A stretch of 64,000 nt of DNA from Micromussa lordhowensis (taxonomy: Eukaryota; Cnidaria; Anthozoa; Scleractinia; Lobophylliidae). Below are positions 47,701 through 60,702 of this stretch, piece after piece. Where the stretch lies: NCBI GenBank assembly GCA_964020085.1, contig OZ026607.1:9019535-9083534 (forward strand). The letters run 5' to 3'. The number at the start of each line of letters is the position of its first letter. Within the stretch, counting starts at the first letter, position 1. A program made the translations under genes and the position numbers. The notes beneath the pieces were generated by a model that saw only the letters and a list, made by a program, of their open reading frames with translations, ran no database searches and had not been told where the DNA came from.

Positions 47701-50575
47701 ATGGCGCTGATTTCATGATTTCCAGTTCCTAGTTTGTCGCCTTCTGGTGGGTGAGGGTGGCGATGAGGAGAGGGTTGGAGACAACAATCCTTGAAACACT
47801 TCTGCGTCATTCTTAATTTATTGCTGTTGTTATTCTCATAGATTATTACAATTGTCGTTTCTCGGCCACTAGTAAACCCTAGTCAAGTCTCTCGTTTTAG
47901 AGAGTTGGACGTTTGAACCCAGTGAAAAGCTACAATACTGAAATATCAGTGTATTATTTCAGGTTCCTGTATGACATGGCTAGTTTTCGCAATGGATCTA
48001 TTTGCCTGTATCCGCCAAAAAAATGCCACAGCATTTGACTTGTCACTGATAATCTTTGATACAATTCTGTCCTAGAGCTAGCTTTCCACAAGACTTATCG
48101 TGGCTCAAATAAAAGGAAATCACTCTCCCGTATGACTTTTGAAGCCAAAAAGACTACATCCACCGTCTTTTCATCGAATCATGAATTGTACAATTTAATA
48201 TGAGTGCTTCCAACAAAGAATTCGAGTCTTGGGAACACAAACCTTCACATATCAAAGCCGCGGCGGAGAAGGCCTGCATCGTCTTAAATGGACTGAATAA
48301 GGGGTTCCTACATCGAGAATCGATTGAACTTCAAGCAAACTAGGCCATAATTTAATACGAGTAAGCGAACACTCCGCATGTTGTACCTACGTCAATGATC
48401 GACCGGTAGTCACACAATCAAATCTTATTCCCGCTGGCGAATCACAGACAGTTCTCATAGTTAGGTAGGCCGAAAACGCCCCAATTTAAGGAAACAAGCA
48501 AAGCTACTCACGATCAGTCTTTGACGAGATTTTCTTCACTCTGTCTGTGGCCATGTTTTGCTCGCAAACAGCAATGTCCCGGATGTACTTGAGTTTCATC
48601 GAGCCGGGGGAAAGTATCGTTTCAACAGTACAACATACTTTTTTGTAAGTCTTTAGCCACATCAATGTTCAGGCCAAATAACGCAACCAGCAGTACAAAT
48701 GTCTAGTCCGTTGCACGTCTAAGCCCTGAATTGATGTGGCTAAAGCTCTTTGCTGTCTGAAGCAAGCACAACATTATCGCCAAGCCCATGCACAGTCCAA
48801 ACACCGGTTTACACATCTCAGGGCCGTTTCATGTACGATAATGGACGACGCCTGCTAGCAAATCGTTAGACTTGCACCTTCATTGGACTTAATGATGTCC
48901 TCGGGCAGACTTCCTTTAGACAGCAGTTACAGAAGGCTAATCGGTCGGCTCCTGCTCAGAGTCACCGCTTTACCGGAGTCAGCTTTGGTTTAACCAAAAT
49001 ATATATTACCTTGTTAAAAATTACGAAACTTGTTTTGAATACTGATTCTGCTCGTAAAATTGCCGGCGTATTCCAACGGTGGGAAACACTCAGAAAGAGC
49101 TATGGCGTTTTCTGCTCAAATTCTTTTTCAGGCAAGCAAATTCTGCTCCGGAATCCTGCTCGAGATAAGTGACCGATCCCAGCTCAGCTATACATCTTGC
49201 ATCGATAAATTGTAAACACTCATTGACGTTCGCAGTGAGTCGACCAACTGTAAGCAAATCTTGCTTTGCACAGTACCTCTTGGTAGCTGTGATAGCGAAC
49301 TCTTCTGGTTTAATAAACTTGCCGGCAATTAAAAGCAACAGTTACGAACGATACTCAGAACTTTCAGTTAGTTTTGAAGTGTATGTCTGTTTTCAAATTT
49401 TCGACCGTTACCTTCTTGGTTTCTCGCTGTTTCAAATCGTTTCCGAAAAATACTCGATTTCGGCTCAAAAATGCGCAATTCTATTCGGCACAATTCTGGA
49501 TGACCACAGTAATGAATAATGCTTGAGTTTCTAGCGGCACAATCTATCCAAACCTCAGGTCTATCTATAACTAGTAGAATACAATCCCACTCTCTGATTA
49601 AGCGAGCCAGCAATTTTCATATCCGCAGCACGTACTATACGCATCTTAATTTTTTGTCAACAACCCAAGGGATTTCCAGGTGGTCCAGCGGGATGAGCTG
49701 CGCGCGGCTGATCCAACTGTCGCACCTGGCGGTCGTAAGTTCAAGTCTCGATATGTCATAAAAGGAGTTATTCTCGAACGGCTTGGGAGTCGAATAACTT
49801 CTCCCCCGATCGAGATTCGAGCTCGGGCCGGGAAAAAAATCCCGGATTTTTTGCTTGAATTAATTGATTTATTTACTTAGCTACTTTTTTTTTCCAGGCT
49901 CTTTGGTGGGTTTTTTTCCCCCTCTTTTTTTTTCCCTTCTAACTTGAATGTTTTTTTTTTTAATTAATTGATTGATATTTATTGATTTTTTCCAATGTGT
50001 TTCAAGTTTTTTGTTGTTGTTTGGGATCAGCTTTTTCCTTATTGCTGTCGATCTGAGAGACTTTGTTTCTCCTTTATCGACGTCTGATTTCTTTGCTTTT
50101 TAAACCCTCTTGATCGGAACCAATAGACTTCTAAGACCGAGGAAGTTTGCCTAAGGTGGTTTGTTAGTCGGGAGCAATCCATGCCTTGGTTTCCCTGTGG
50201 GCAATATCGCACACAAACAGAATGCCAACATTTGGTTTACCCAGAATATATATTACCTTGTTTTCATGAAACGTAATCGATCTAGGATCAGTAAATATGT
50301 AGAAGGCTGCTTTGAAACTCGCTTGAGCCGATGAATGCTTTTAGTGAGCAACAGATCAGTCAGCTCTCGCGGTTTTGAGTGCAAGTTGTTTTTTGTTTTT
50401 ATATTATTTAGAATCACATTTCACGTTGTTGTTGTTGTTGTTTTTTATTTAATTACGGTGAATCTATCAAAACGTTCAGTAATATGCAATTGTGGAATTA
50501 CCATAAGTAAGTTTGGCAGAGCTAGTCAGAATAAGTGAGATGGGACGGCGATTGAGAGTCGACTTGGGCTGAAAT
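47701..50575. repeat. Array unit 10 (2875 bp)
   Basis: tRNA-like module 49680-49852 (private TTGGGAGTCG). Carries the TA insertion of unit 8, the CCGGGGG variant of unit 1, and CAGCATTTGAC and ATTCCAACGG shared with unit 12. It is thus a mosaic. Confidence 0.95.
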
Positions 50576-51644
50576 ATGGCGCTGATTTCATGATTTCCAG
50601 TTCCTAGTTTGTCGCCTTCTGGTGGGTGAGGGTGGCGATGAGGAGAGGGTTGGAGACAACAATCCTTGAAACACTTCTGCGTCATTCTTAATTTATTGCT
50701 GTTGTTATTCTCATAGATTATTACAATTGTCGTTTCTCGGCCACTAGTAAACCCTAGTCAAGTCTCTCGTTTTAGAGAGTTGGACGTTTGAACCCAGTGA
50801 AAAGCTACAATACTGAAATATCAGTGTATTATTTCAGGTTCCTGTATGACATGGCTAGTTTTCGCAATGGATCTATTTGCCTGTATCCGCCAAAAAAATG
50901 CCACAGAATTTGACTTGTCACTGATAATCTTTGATACAATTCTGTCCTAGAGCTAGCTTTCCACAAGACTTATCGTGGCTCAAATAAAAGGAAATCACTG
51001 TCCCGTATGACTTTTGAAGCCAAAAAGACTACATCCACCGTCTTTTCATCGAATCATGAATTGTACAATTTAATATGAGTGCTTCCAACAAAGAATTGGA
51101 GTCTTGGGAACACAAACCTTCACATATCAAAGCCGCGGCGGAGAAGGCGTGCATCGTCTTAAATGGACTGAATAAGGGGTTCCTACATCGAGAATCGATT
51201 GAACTTCAAGCAAACTAGGCCATAATTTAATACGAGTAAGCGAACACTCCGCATGTTGTACCTACGTTAATGATCGACAGGTAGTCACACAATCAAATCT
51301 TATTCCCGCTGGCGAATCACAGACAGTTCTCATAGTTAGGTAGGCCGAAAACGCCCCAATTTAAAGTGCACCTAACCCCAAAAACTTTTTTTCGCTAAAA
51401 CAATAAAGCTTATTTTGTGGAGTATCGTGCCGCAAAAATTTTTCGATTTGGTTAAATCTTTGATATTCTATGGCTCGCCAAAGTACGTCAAAATGCCGCC
51501 ATTTTGGTTCACGACCGAGTTTAACGGGGAATGGGTCGAGGGCCGGATGTGACGTCAAATCGAGAACACGATGATTCTGAGATTCGCATATTTACTTGTT
51601 TCTGTGGGAAAGGCCGGAAAAGTTGTTCGAAAAAAATGCTAGCC

Positions 51645-51792
51645 AGGTGCGCTGTATTGTGATGTAGCAACACAACAAACTTACAGGAGATACTCCGCTA
51701 CATGCCATATCGTTTTATGGAGATGATCGTCCTGAAGAGAAGAAACGTTCAAAGGGATGGCTCGATTTCGTGAAAGCGAAACGTGCAAAAGT
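51645..51792 (+). pseudogene. Decayed THAP-like zinc-finger segment in the inserted transposon
   Basis: Reads RCAV, a stop, then CSN in one frame. After a 1-nt shift it reads LHAISFYGDDRPEEKKRSKGW and FVKAKRAK. The order C...CSN...H.F...R..W..fvk is that of a THAP domain N-terminal half; the closing C..H part is not seen. THAP domains are common in P-type and related DNA transposases. Broken by a stop and a frameshift. Confidence 0.45.
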
Positions 51793-51926
51793 GATAGCCG
51801 TGCAAGTGTTCGGTGATCTGCTCTATATAGCATTTAATTCAAACCAGATGATCTCGCTCGATGCCTGGATTTTCAGTACAACAGCAGTCAGTCGGCACAG
51901 CTGACAGATAGTTTTGTATTTGCCCG

Positions 51927-52560
51927 CTACTTATCTTAAAACTCCATTTCTGAAGCCATACAGGTTTAATTCCTGGATATTCAGTAACACACTTTAAGAT
52001 AACATCAGCACCAATATCTTCAAGAACAGGATCATTCTTCTTTGAGTCTTGACAACCTTCTAACTCACTTTAATACAATAATAACAACAATAACATTCGC
52101 TGTTTTGAAGGGAAGCGACGCTACAATTTCCACACTCGCACGAAAAGAACACAAACATTGTGTCATGGGATAATCATTTTGATCTACGTTGAACGCATGA
52201 AGTTAAAATAATTTGGAGAAAGTAAAGGGACTTGACTTTTAATTATACGAAAGTATGTTAATGCGAGATCGAAGAATGCGCGAAAATAGTAAATACGCGC
52301 CACGCGCTACAGTCTTACTAGTATCACTCTTTGACTTCTACATATCATTGCCTTCGGGTCTGTCCATCAGAGCTCGTTCGAGTTCTTTGTCAGCATCCAC
52401 CTCATTTGGCTGTCCATTCTTCGTTGGCCAGAGAGTTTTCAGCATATAAATCAGCTCGGTCGTCATCGTTTAACTATTCACTTTGCGTTGTTGATAAGTG
52501 CGAGTCGTCATTCTCTTCAGCGATATAATAAATTTCGGAGTCTTCTGAGTCAAAGCTCAT
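51927..52560 (-). pseudogene. Decayed P2X7-tail-like (CxCGNC) segment in the inserted transposon
   Basis: From an ATG at 52560 the minus strand gives an acidic start (SFDSEDSEIYYIAEENDD) with a stop, then NEEW. Further on come CECGNC and ECYCC (about 52140-52095), then after a stop and frame change VLEDIGADVILKCVTEYPG and LQKWSFK. This order of acidic lead, CxCGNC, CC pair and T(E/D)xPG resembles the cysteine-rich C-terminal domain of P2X7 receptors, which also occurs in many transposon-like proteins of marine invertebrates. Non-functional as written. Confidence 0.45.
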
Positions 52561-54964
52561 TTCAGAACCCGACGAAGTAGAAGATATTGTTGATAAAAAC
52601 AGAAATCTGTCGACTGTGGAGCCCCAGCGAAAAACTTATGCGGCAAAAAGGCTTCTACGCTCACACAGAGTAAAAGGCCCGACTGGGACAGCCGAAGCTT
52701 TCGTTCTCGAAGTGACGTCACGGCCTTACTCTCCCCAGATTTCCCATGCTCGGTCGTGAACCATGCGAAACTCGGTTTCAAAGGGGCACAGAAATTCGAG
52801 GATTTAACCAAATCGAAAAATTTTTGCGGCACATTACTCCACAAAATAAGCTTTATTGTTTTAGCGAAAAAAAATTTTGGGGGTTAGGTGCACTTTAAGA
52901 AAACAAGCAAAGCTACTCACGATCAGTCTTTGACGAGATTTTCTTCACTCTGTCTGTGGCCATGTTTTGCTCGCAAACAGCAATGTCCCGGATGTACTTG
53001 AGTTTCATCGAGCGGGAAAGTATCGTTTCAACAGTACAACATACTTTTTTGTAAGTCTTTAGCCACATCAATGTTCAGGCCAAATAACGCAACCAGCAGT
53101 ACAAATGTCTAGTCCGTTGCACGTCTAAGCCCTGAATTGATGTGGCTAAAGCTCTTTGCTGTCTGAAGCAAGCACAACATTATCGCCAAGCCCATGCACA
53201 GTCCAAACACCGGTTTACACATCTCAGGGCCGTTTCATGTACGATAATGGACGACGCCTGCTAGCAAATCGTTAGACTTGCACCTTCATTGGACTTAATG
53301 ATGTCCTCGGGCAGACTTCCTTTAGACAGCAGTTACAGAACGCTAATCGGTCGGCTCCTGCTCAGAGTCACCGCTTTACCGGAGTCAGCTTTGGTTTAAC
53401 CAAAATATATATTACCTTGTTAAAAATTACGAAACTTGTTTTGAATACTGATTCTGCTCGTAAAATTGCCGGCGTATTCTAACGGTGGGAAACACTCAGA
53501 AAGAGCTATGGCGTTTTTTGCTCAAATTCTTTTTCAGGCAAGCAAATTCTGCTCCGGAATCCTGCTCGAGATAAGTGACCGATCCCAGCTCAGCTACATC
53601 TTGCATCGATAAATTGTAAACACTCATTGACGTTCGCAGTGAGTCGACCAACTGTAAGCAAATCTTGCTTTGCACAGTACCTCTTGGTAGCATTGATTGG
53701 TTTAATAAACTTGCCGGCAATTAAAAGCAACAGTTACGAACGATACTCAGAACTTTCAGTTAGTTTTGAAGTGTATGTCTGTTTTCAAATTTTCGACCGT
53801 TACCTTCTTGGTTTCTCGCTGTTTCAAATCGTTTCCGAAAAATACTCGATTTCGGCTCAAAAATGCGCAATTCTATTCGGCACAATTCTGGATGACCACA
53901 GTAATGAATAATGCTTGAGTTTCTAGCGGCACAATCTATCCAAACCTCAGGTCTATCTATAACTAGTAGAATACAATCCCACTCTCTGATTAAGCGAGCC
54001 AGCAATTTTCATATCCGCAGCACGTACTATACGCATCTTAATTTTTTGTCAACAACCCAAGGGATTTCCAGGTGGTCCAGCGGGATGAGCTGCGCGCGGC
54101 TGATCCAACTGTCGCACCTGGCGGTCGTAAGTTCAAGTCTCGATATGTCATAAAAGGAGTTATTCTCGAACGGCTTGGGGGTCGAATAACTTCTCCCCCG
54201 ATCGAGATTCGAGCTCGGGCCGGGAAAAAAATCCCGGATTTTTTGCTTGAATTAATTGATTTATTTACTTAGCTACTTTTTTTTTCCAGGCTCTTTGGTT
54301 GGTTTTTTTCCCCCTCTTTTTTTTCCCTTCTAACTTGAATGTTTTTTTTTAATTAATTGATTGATATTTATTGATTTTTTCCAATGTGTTTCAAGTTTTT
54401 TGTTGTTGTTTGGGATCAGCTTTTTCCTTATTGCTGTCGATCTGAGAGACTTTGTTTCTCCTTTATCGACGTCTGATTTCTTTGCTTTTTAAACCCTCTT
54501 GATCGGAACCAATAGACTTCTAAGACCGAGGAAGTTTGCCTAAGGTGGTTTGTTAGTCGGGAGCAATCCATGCCTTGGTTTCCCTGTGGGCAATATCGCA
54601 CACAAACAGAATGCCAACATTTGGTTTACCCAGAATATATATTACCTTGTTTTCATGAAACGTAATCGATCTATGATCAGTAAATATGTAGAAGGCTGCT
54701 TTGAAACTCGCTTGAGCCGATGAATGCTTTTAGTGAGCAACAGATCAGTCAGCTCTCGCGGTTTTGAGTGGCAGTTGTTTTTTGTTTTTATATTATTTAG
54801 AATCACATTTCACGTTGTTGTTGTTGTTGTTTTTTATTTAATTACGGTGAATCTATCAAAACGTTCAGTAATATGCAATTGTGGAATTACCATAAGTAAG
54901 TTTGGCAGAGCTAGTCAGAATAAGTGAGATGGGACGGCGATTGAGAGTCGACTTGGGCTGAAAT

Positions 54965-57831
54965 ATGGCGCTGATTTCATGATTTCCAGTTCCTAGTTTG
55001 TCGCCTTCTGGTGGGTGAGGGTGGCGATGAGGAGAGGGTTGGAGACAACAATCCTTGAAACACTTCTGCGTCATTCTTAATTTATTGCTGTTGTTATTCT
55101 CATAGATTATTACAATTGTCGTTTCTCGGCCACTAGTAAACCCTAGTCAAGTCTCTCGTTTTAGAGAGTTGGACGTTTGAACCCAGTGAAAAGCTACAAT
55201 ACTGAAATATCAGTGTATTATTTCAGGTTCCTGTATGACATGGCTAGTTTTCGCAATGGATCTATTTGCCTGTATCCGCCAAAAAAATGCCACAGCATTT
55301 GACTTGTCACTGATAATCTTTGATACAATTCTGTCCTAGAGCTAGCTTTCCACAAGACTTATCGTGGCTCAAATAAAAGGAAATCACTCTCCCGTATGAC
55401 TTTTGAAGCCAAAAAGACTACATCCACCGTCTTTTCATCGAATCATGAATTGTACAATTTAATATGAGTGCTTCCAACAAAGAATTCGAGTCTTGGGAAC
55501 ACAAACCTTCACATATCAAAGCCGCGGCGGAGAAGGCCTGCATCGTCTTAAATGGACTGAATAAGGGGTTCCTACATCGAGAATCGATTGAACTTCAAGC
55601 AAACTAGGCCATAATTTAATACGAGTAAGCGAACACTCCGCATGTTGTACCTACGTCAATGATCGACCGGTAGTCACACAATCAAATCTTATTCCCGCTG
55701 GCGAATCACAGACAGTTCTCATAGTTAGGTAGGCCGAAAACGCCCCAATTTAAGAAAACAAGCAAAGCTACTCACGATCAGTCTTTGACGAGATTTTCTT
55801 CACTCTGTCTGTGGCCATGTTTTGCTCGCAAACAGCAATGTCCCGGATGTACTTGAGTTTCATCGAGCGGGAAAGTATCGTTTCAACAGTACAACATACT
55901 TTTTTGTAAGTCTTTAGCCACATCAATGTTCAGGCCAAATAACGCAACCAGCAGTACAAATGTCTAGTCCGTTGCACGTCTAAGCCCTGAATTGATGTGG
56001 CTAAAGCTCTTTGCTGTCTGAAGCAAGCACAACATTATCGCCAAGCCCATGCACAGTCCAAACACCGGTTTACACATCTCAGGGCCGTTTCATGTACGAT
56101 AATGGACGACGCCTGCTAGCAAATCGTTAGACTTGCACCTTCATTGGACTTAATGATGTCCTCGGGCAGACTTCCTTTAGACAGCAGCTACAGAACGCTA
56201 ATCGGTCGGCTCCTGCTCAGAGTCACCGCTTTACCGGAGTCAGCTTTGGTTTAACCAAAATATATATTACCTTGTTAAAAATTACGAAACTTGTTTTGAA
56301 TACTGATTCTGCTCGTAAAATTGCCGGCGTATTCCAACGGTGGGAAACACTCAGAAAGAGCTATGGCGTTTTCTGCTCAAATTCTTTTTCAGGCAAGCAA
56401 ATTCTGCTCCGGAATCCTGCTCGAGATAAGTGACCGATCCCAGCTCAGCTACATCTTGCATCGATAAATTGTAAACACTCATTGACGTTCGCAGTGAGTC
56501 GACCAACTGTAAGCAAATCTTGCTTTGCACAGTACCTCTTGGTAGCTGTGATAGCGAACTCTTCTGGTTTAATAAACTTGCCGGCAATTAAAAGCAACAG
56601 TTACGAACGATACTCAGAACTTTCAGTTAGTTTTGAAGTGTATGTCTGTTTTTAAATTTTCGACCGTTACCTTCTTGGTTTCTCGCTGTTTCAAATCGTT
56701 TCCGAAAAATACTCGATTTCGGCTCAAAAATGCGCAATTCTATTCGGCACAATTCTGGATGACCACAGTAATGAATAATGCTTGAGTTTCTAGCGGCACA
56801 ATCTATCCAAACCTCAGGTCTATCTATAACTAGTAGAATACAATCCCACTCTCTGATTAAGCGAGCCAGCAATTTTCATATCCGCAGCACGTACTATACG
56901 CATCTTAATTTTTTGTCAACAACCCAAGGGATTTCCAGGTGGTCCAGCGGGATGAGCTGCGCGCGGCTGATCCAACTGTCGCACCTGGCGGTCGTAAGTT
57001 CAAGTCTCGATATGTCATAAAAGGAGTTATTCTCGAACGGCTTGGGGGTCGAATAACTTCTTCCCCGATCGAGATTCGAGCTCGGGCCGGGAAAAAAATC
57101 CCGGATTTTTTGCTTGAATTAATTGATTTTTTTACTTAGCTACTTTTTTTTCCAGGCTCTTTGGTGGGTTTTTTTCCCACTCTTTTTTTTCCCTTCTAAC
57201 TTGAATGTTTTTTTTTTAATTAATTGATTGATATTTATTGATTTTTTCCAATGTGTTTCAAGTTTTTTGTTGTTGTTTGGGATCAGCTTTTTCCTTATTG
57301 CTGTCGATCTGAGAGACTTTGTTTCTCCTTTATCGACGTCTGATTTCTTTGCTTTTTAAACCCTCTTGATCGGAACCAATAGACGTCTAAGACCGAGGAA
57401 GTTTGCCTAAGGTGGTTTGTTAGTCGGGAGCAATCCATGCCTTGGTTTCCCTGTGGGCAATATCGCACACAAACAGAATGCCAACATTTGGTTTACCCAG
57501 AATATATATTACCTTGTTTTCATGAAACGTAATCGATCTAGGATCAGTAAATATGTAGAAGGCTGCTTTGAAACTCGCTTGAGCCGATGAATGCTTTTAG
57601 TGAGCAACAGATCAGTCAGCTCTCGCGGTTTTGAGTGCAAGTTGTTTTTTGCTTTTATATTATTTAGAATCACATTTCACGTTGTTGTTGTTGTTGTTTT
57701 TTATTTAATTACGGTGAATCTATCAAAACGTTCAGTAATATGCAATTGTGGAATTACCATAAGTAAGTTTGGCAGAGCTAGTCAGAATAAGTAAGATGGG
57801 ACGGCGATTGAGAGACGACTTGGGCTGAAAT
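54965..57831. repeat. Array unit 12 (2867 bp)
   Basis: tRNA-like module 56939-57111, with one C of the CCCCC run lost to T (CTTCTTCCCC). GTAAGATGGG and GAGAGACGAC at its right end (57791-57820) are shared with unit 13. Confidence 0.95.
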
Positions 57832-60702
57832 ATGGCGCTGATTTCATGATTTCCAGTTCCTAGTTTGTCGCCTTCTGGTGGGTGAGGGTGGCGATGAGGA
57901 GAGGGTTGGAGACAACAATCCTTGAAACACTTCTGCGTCATTCTTAATTTATTGCTGTTGTTATTCTCATAGATTATTACAATTGTCGTTTCTCGGCCAC
58001 TAGTAAACCCTAGTCAAGTCTCTCGTTTTAGAGAGTTGGACGTTTGAACCCAGTGAAAAGCTACAATACTGAAATATCAGTGTATTATTTCAGGTTCCTG
58101 TATGACATGGCTAGTTTTCGCAATGGATCTATTTGCCTGTATCCGCCAAAAAAATGCCACAGAATTTGACTTGTCACTGATAATCTTTGATACAATTCTG
58201 TCCTAGAGCTAGCTTTCCACAAGACTTATCGTGGCTCAAATAAAAGGAAATCACTGTCCCGTATGACTTTTGAAGCCAAAAAGACTACATCCACCGTCTT
58301 TTCATCGAATCATGAATTGTACAATTTAACATGAGTGCTTCCAACAAAGAATTCGAGTCTTGGGAACACAAACCTTCACATATCAAAGCCGCGGCGGAGA
58401 AGGCCTGCATCGTCTTAAATGGACTGAATAAGGGGTTCCTACATCGAGAATCGATTGAACTTCAAGCAAACTAGGCCATAATTTAATACGAGTAAGCGAA
58501 CACTCCGCATGTTGTACCTACGTCAATGATCGACCGGTAGTCACACAATCAAATCTTATTCCCGCTGGCGAATCACAGACAGTTCTCATAGTTAGGTAGG
58601 CCGAAAACGCCCCAATTTAAGAAAACAAGCAAAGCTACTCACGATCAGTCTTTGACGAGATTTTCTTCACTCTGTCTGTGGCCATGTTTTGCTCGCAAAC
58701 AGCAATGTCCCGGATGTACTTGAGTTTCATCGAGCGGGAAAGTATCGTTTCAACAGTACAACATACTTTTTTGTAAGTCTTTAGCCACATCAATGTTCAG
58801 GCCAAATAACGCAACCAGCAGTACAAATGTCTAGTCCGTTGCACGTCTAAGCCCTGAATTGATGTGGCTAAAGCTCTTTGCTGTCTGAAGCAAGCACAAC
58901 ATTATCGCCAAGCCCATGCACAGTCCAAACACCGGTTTACACATCTCAGGGCCGTTTCATGTACGATAATGGACGACGCCTGCTAGCAAATCGTTAGACT
59001 TGCACCTTCATTGGACTTAATGATGTCCTCGGGCAGACTTCCTTTAGACAGCAGTTACAGAAGGCTAATCGGTCGGCTCCTGCTCAGAGTCACCGCTTTA
59101 CCGGAGTCAGCTTTGGTTTAACCAAAATATATATTACCTTGTTAAAAATTACGAAACTTGTTTTGAATACTGATTCTGCTCGTAAAATTGCCGGCGTATT
59201 CTAACGGTGGGAAACACTCAGAAAGAGCTATGGCGTTTTCTGCTCAAATTCTTTTTCAGGCAAGCAAATTCTGCTCCGGAATCCTGCTCGAGATAAGTGA
59301 CCGATCCCAGCTCAGCTACATCTTGCATCGATAAATTGTAAACACTCATTGACGTTCGCAGTGAGTCGACCAACTGTAAGCAAATCTTGCTTTGCACAGT
59401 ACCTCTTGGTAGCTGTGATAGCGAACTCTTCTGGTTTAATAAACTTGCCGGCAATTAAAAGCAACAGTTACGAACGATACTCAGAACTTTCAGGTAGTTT
59501 TGAAGTGTATGTCTGTTTTCAAATTTTCGACCGTTACCTTCTTGGTTTCTCGCTGTTTCAAATCGTTTCCGAAAAATACTCGATTTCGGCTCAAAAATGC
59601 GCAATTCTATTCGGCACAATTCTGGATGACCACAGTAATGAATAATGCTTGAGTTTCTAGCGGCACAATCTATCCAAACCTCAGGTCTATCTATAACTAG
59701 TAGAATACAATCCCACTCTCTGATTAAGCGAGCCAGCAAGTTTCATATCCGCAGCACGTACTATACGCATCTTAATTTTTTGTCAACAACCCAAGGGATT
59801 TCCAGGTGGTCCAGCGGGATGAGCTGCGCGCGGCTGATCCAACTGTCGCACCTGGCGGTCGTAAGTTCAAGTCTCGATATGTCATAAAAGGAGTTATTCT
59901 CAAACGGCTTGGGGGTCGAATAACTTCTCCCCCGATCGAGATTCGAGCTCGGGCCGGGAAAAAAATCCCGGATTTTTTGCTTGAATTAATTGATTTATTT
60001 ACTTATCGATTTTTTTTTGTCCAGGCTCTTTGGTGGGTTTTTTTCCCCCTCTTTTTTTTCCCTTCTAACTTGAATGTTTTTTTTTAATTAATTGATTGAT
60101 ATTTATTGATTTTTTCCAATGTGTTTCAAGTTTTTTGTTGTTGTTTGGGATCAGCTTTTTCTTTATTGCTGTCGATCTGAGAGACTTTGTTTCTCCTTTA
60201 TCGACGTCTGATTTCTTTGCTTTTTAAACCCTCTTGATCGGAACCAATAGACTTCTAAGACCGAGGAAGTTTGCCTAAGGTGGTTTGTTAGTCGGGAGCA
60301 ATCCATGCCTTGGTTTCCCTGTGGGCAATATCGCACACAAACAGAATGCCAACATTTGGTTTACCCAGAATATATATTACCTTGTTTTCATGAAACGTAA
60401 TCGATCTAGGATCAGTAAATATGTAGAAGGCTGCTTTGAAACTCGCTTGAGCCGATGAATGCTTTTAGTGAGCAACAGATCAGTCAGCTCTCGCGGTTTT
60501 GAGTGCAAGTTGTTTTTTGTTTTTATATTATTTAGAATCACATTTCACGTTGTTGTTGTTGTTGTTGTTTTTTATTTAATTACGGTGAATCTATCAAAAC
60601 GTTCAGTAATATGCAATTGTGGAATTACCATAAGTAAGTTTGGCAGAGCTAGTCAGAATAAGTAAGATGGGACGGCGATTGAGAGACGACTTGGGCTGAA
60701 AT
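57832..60702. repeat. Array unit 13 (2871 bp)
   Basis: tRNA-like module 59806-59978, with CTCAAACGG replacing CTCGAACGG. The sequence after the T run differs (TTATCGATTTTT near 60003). Seven GTT copies. Confidence 0.95.

Larger units (their letters stand above)
51365..52894. mobile_element. 1,530-bp DNA transposon relic with TTAA duplication (Kolobok/piggyBac-like) inside unit 11
   Basis: TTAA at 51361-51364 and 52895-52898; the intact site in other units has one TTAA. The ends are inverted repeats beginning AGTGCACCTAACCCC, near-perfect for about 100 bp and traceable for about 200 bp. TTAAAG-type ends fit Kolobok better than piggyBac. The interior holds decayed coding fragments in opposite orientations, listed separately, and no intact transposase. 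Confidence 0.85.
50576..54964. repeat. Array unit 11 (4389 bp, with transposon insertion)
   Basis: Interrupted at 51361 by the TTAA-flanked element 51365-52894. It has also lost 12 bp near 53692. tRNA-like module 54072-54244. Confidence 0.95.
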
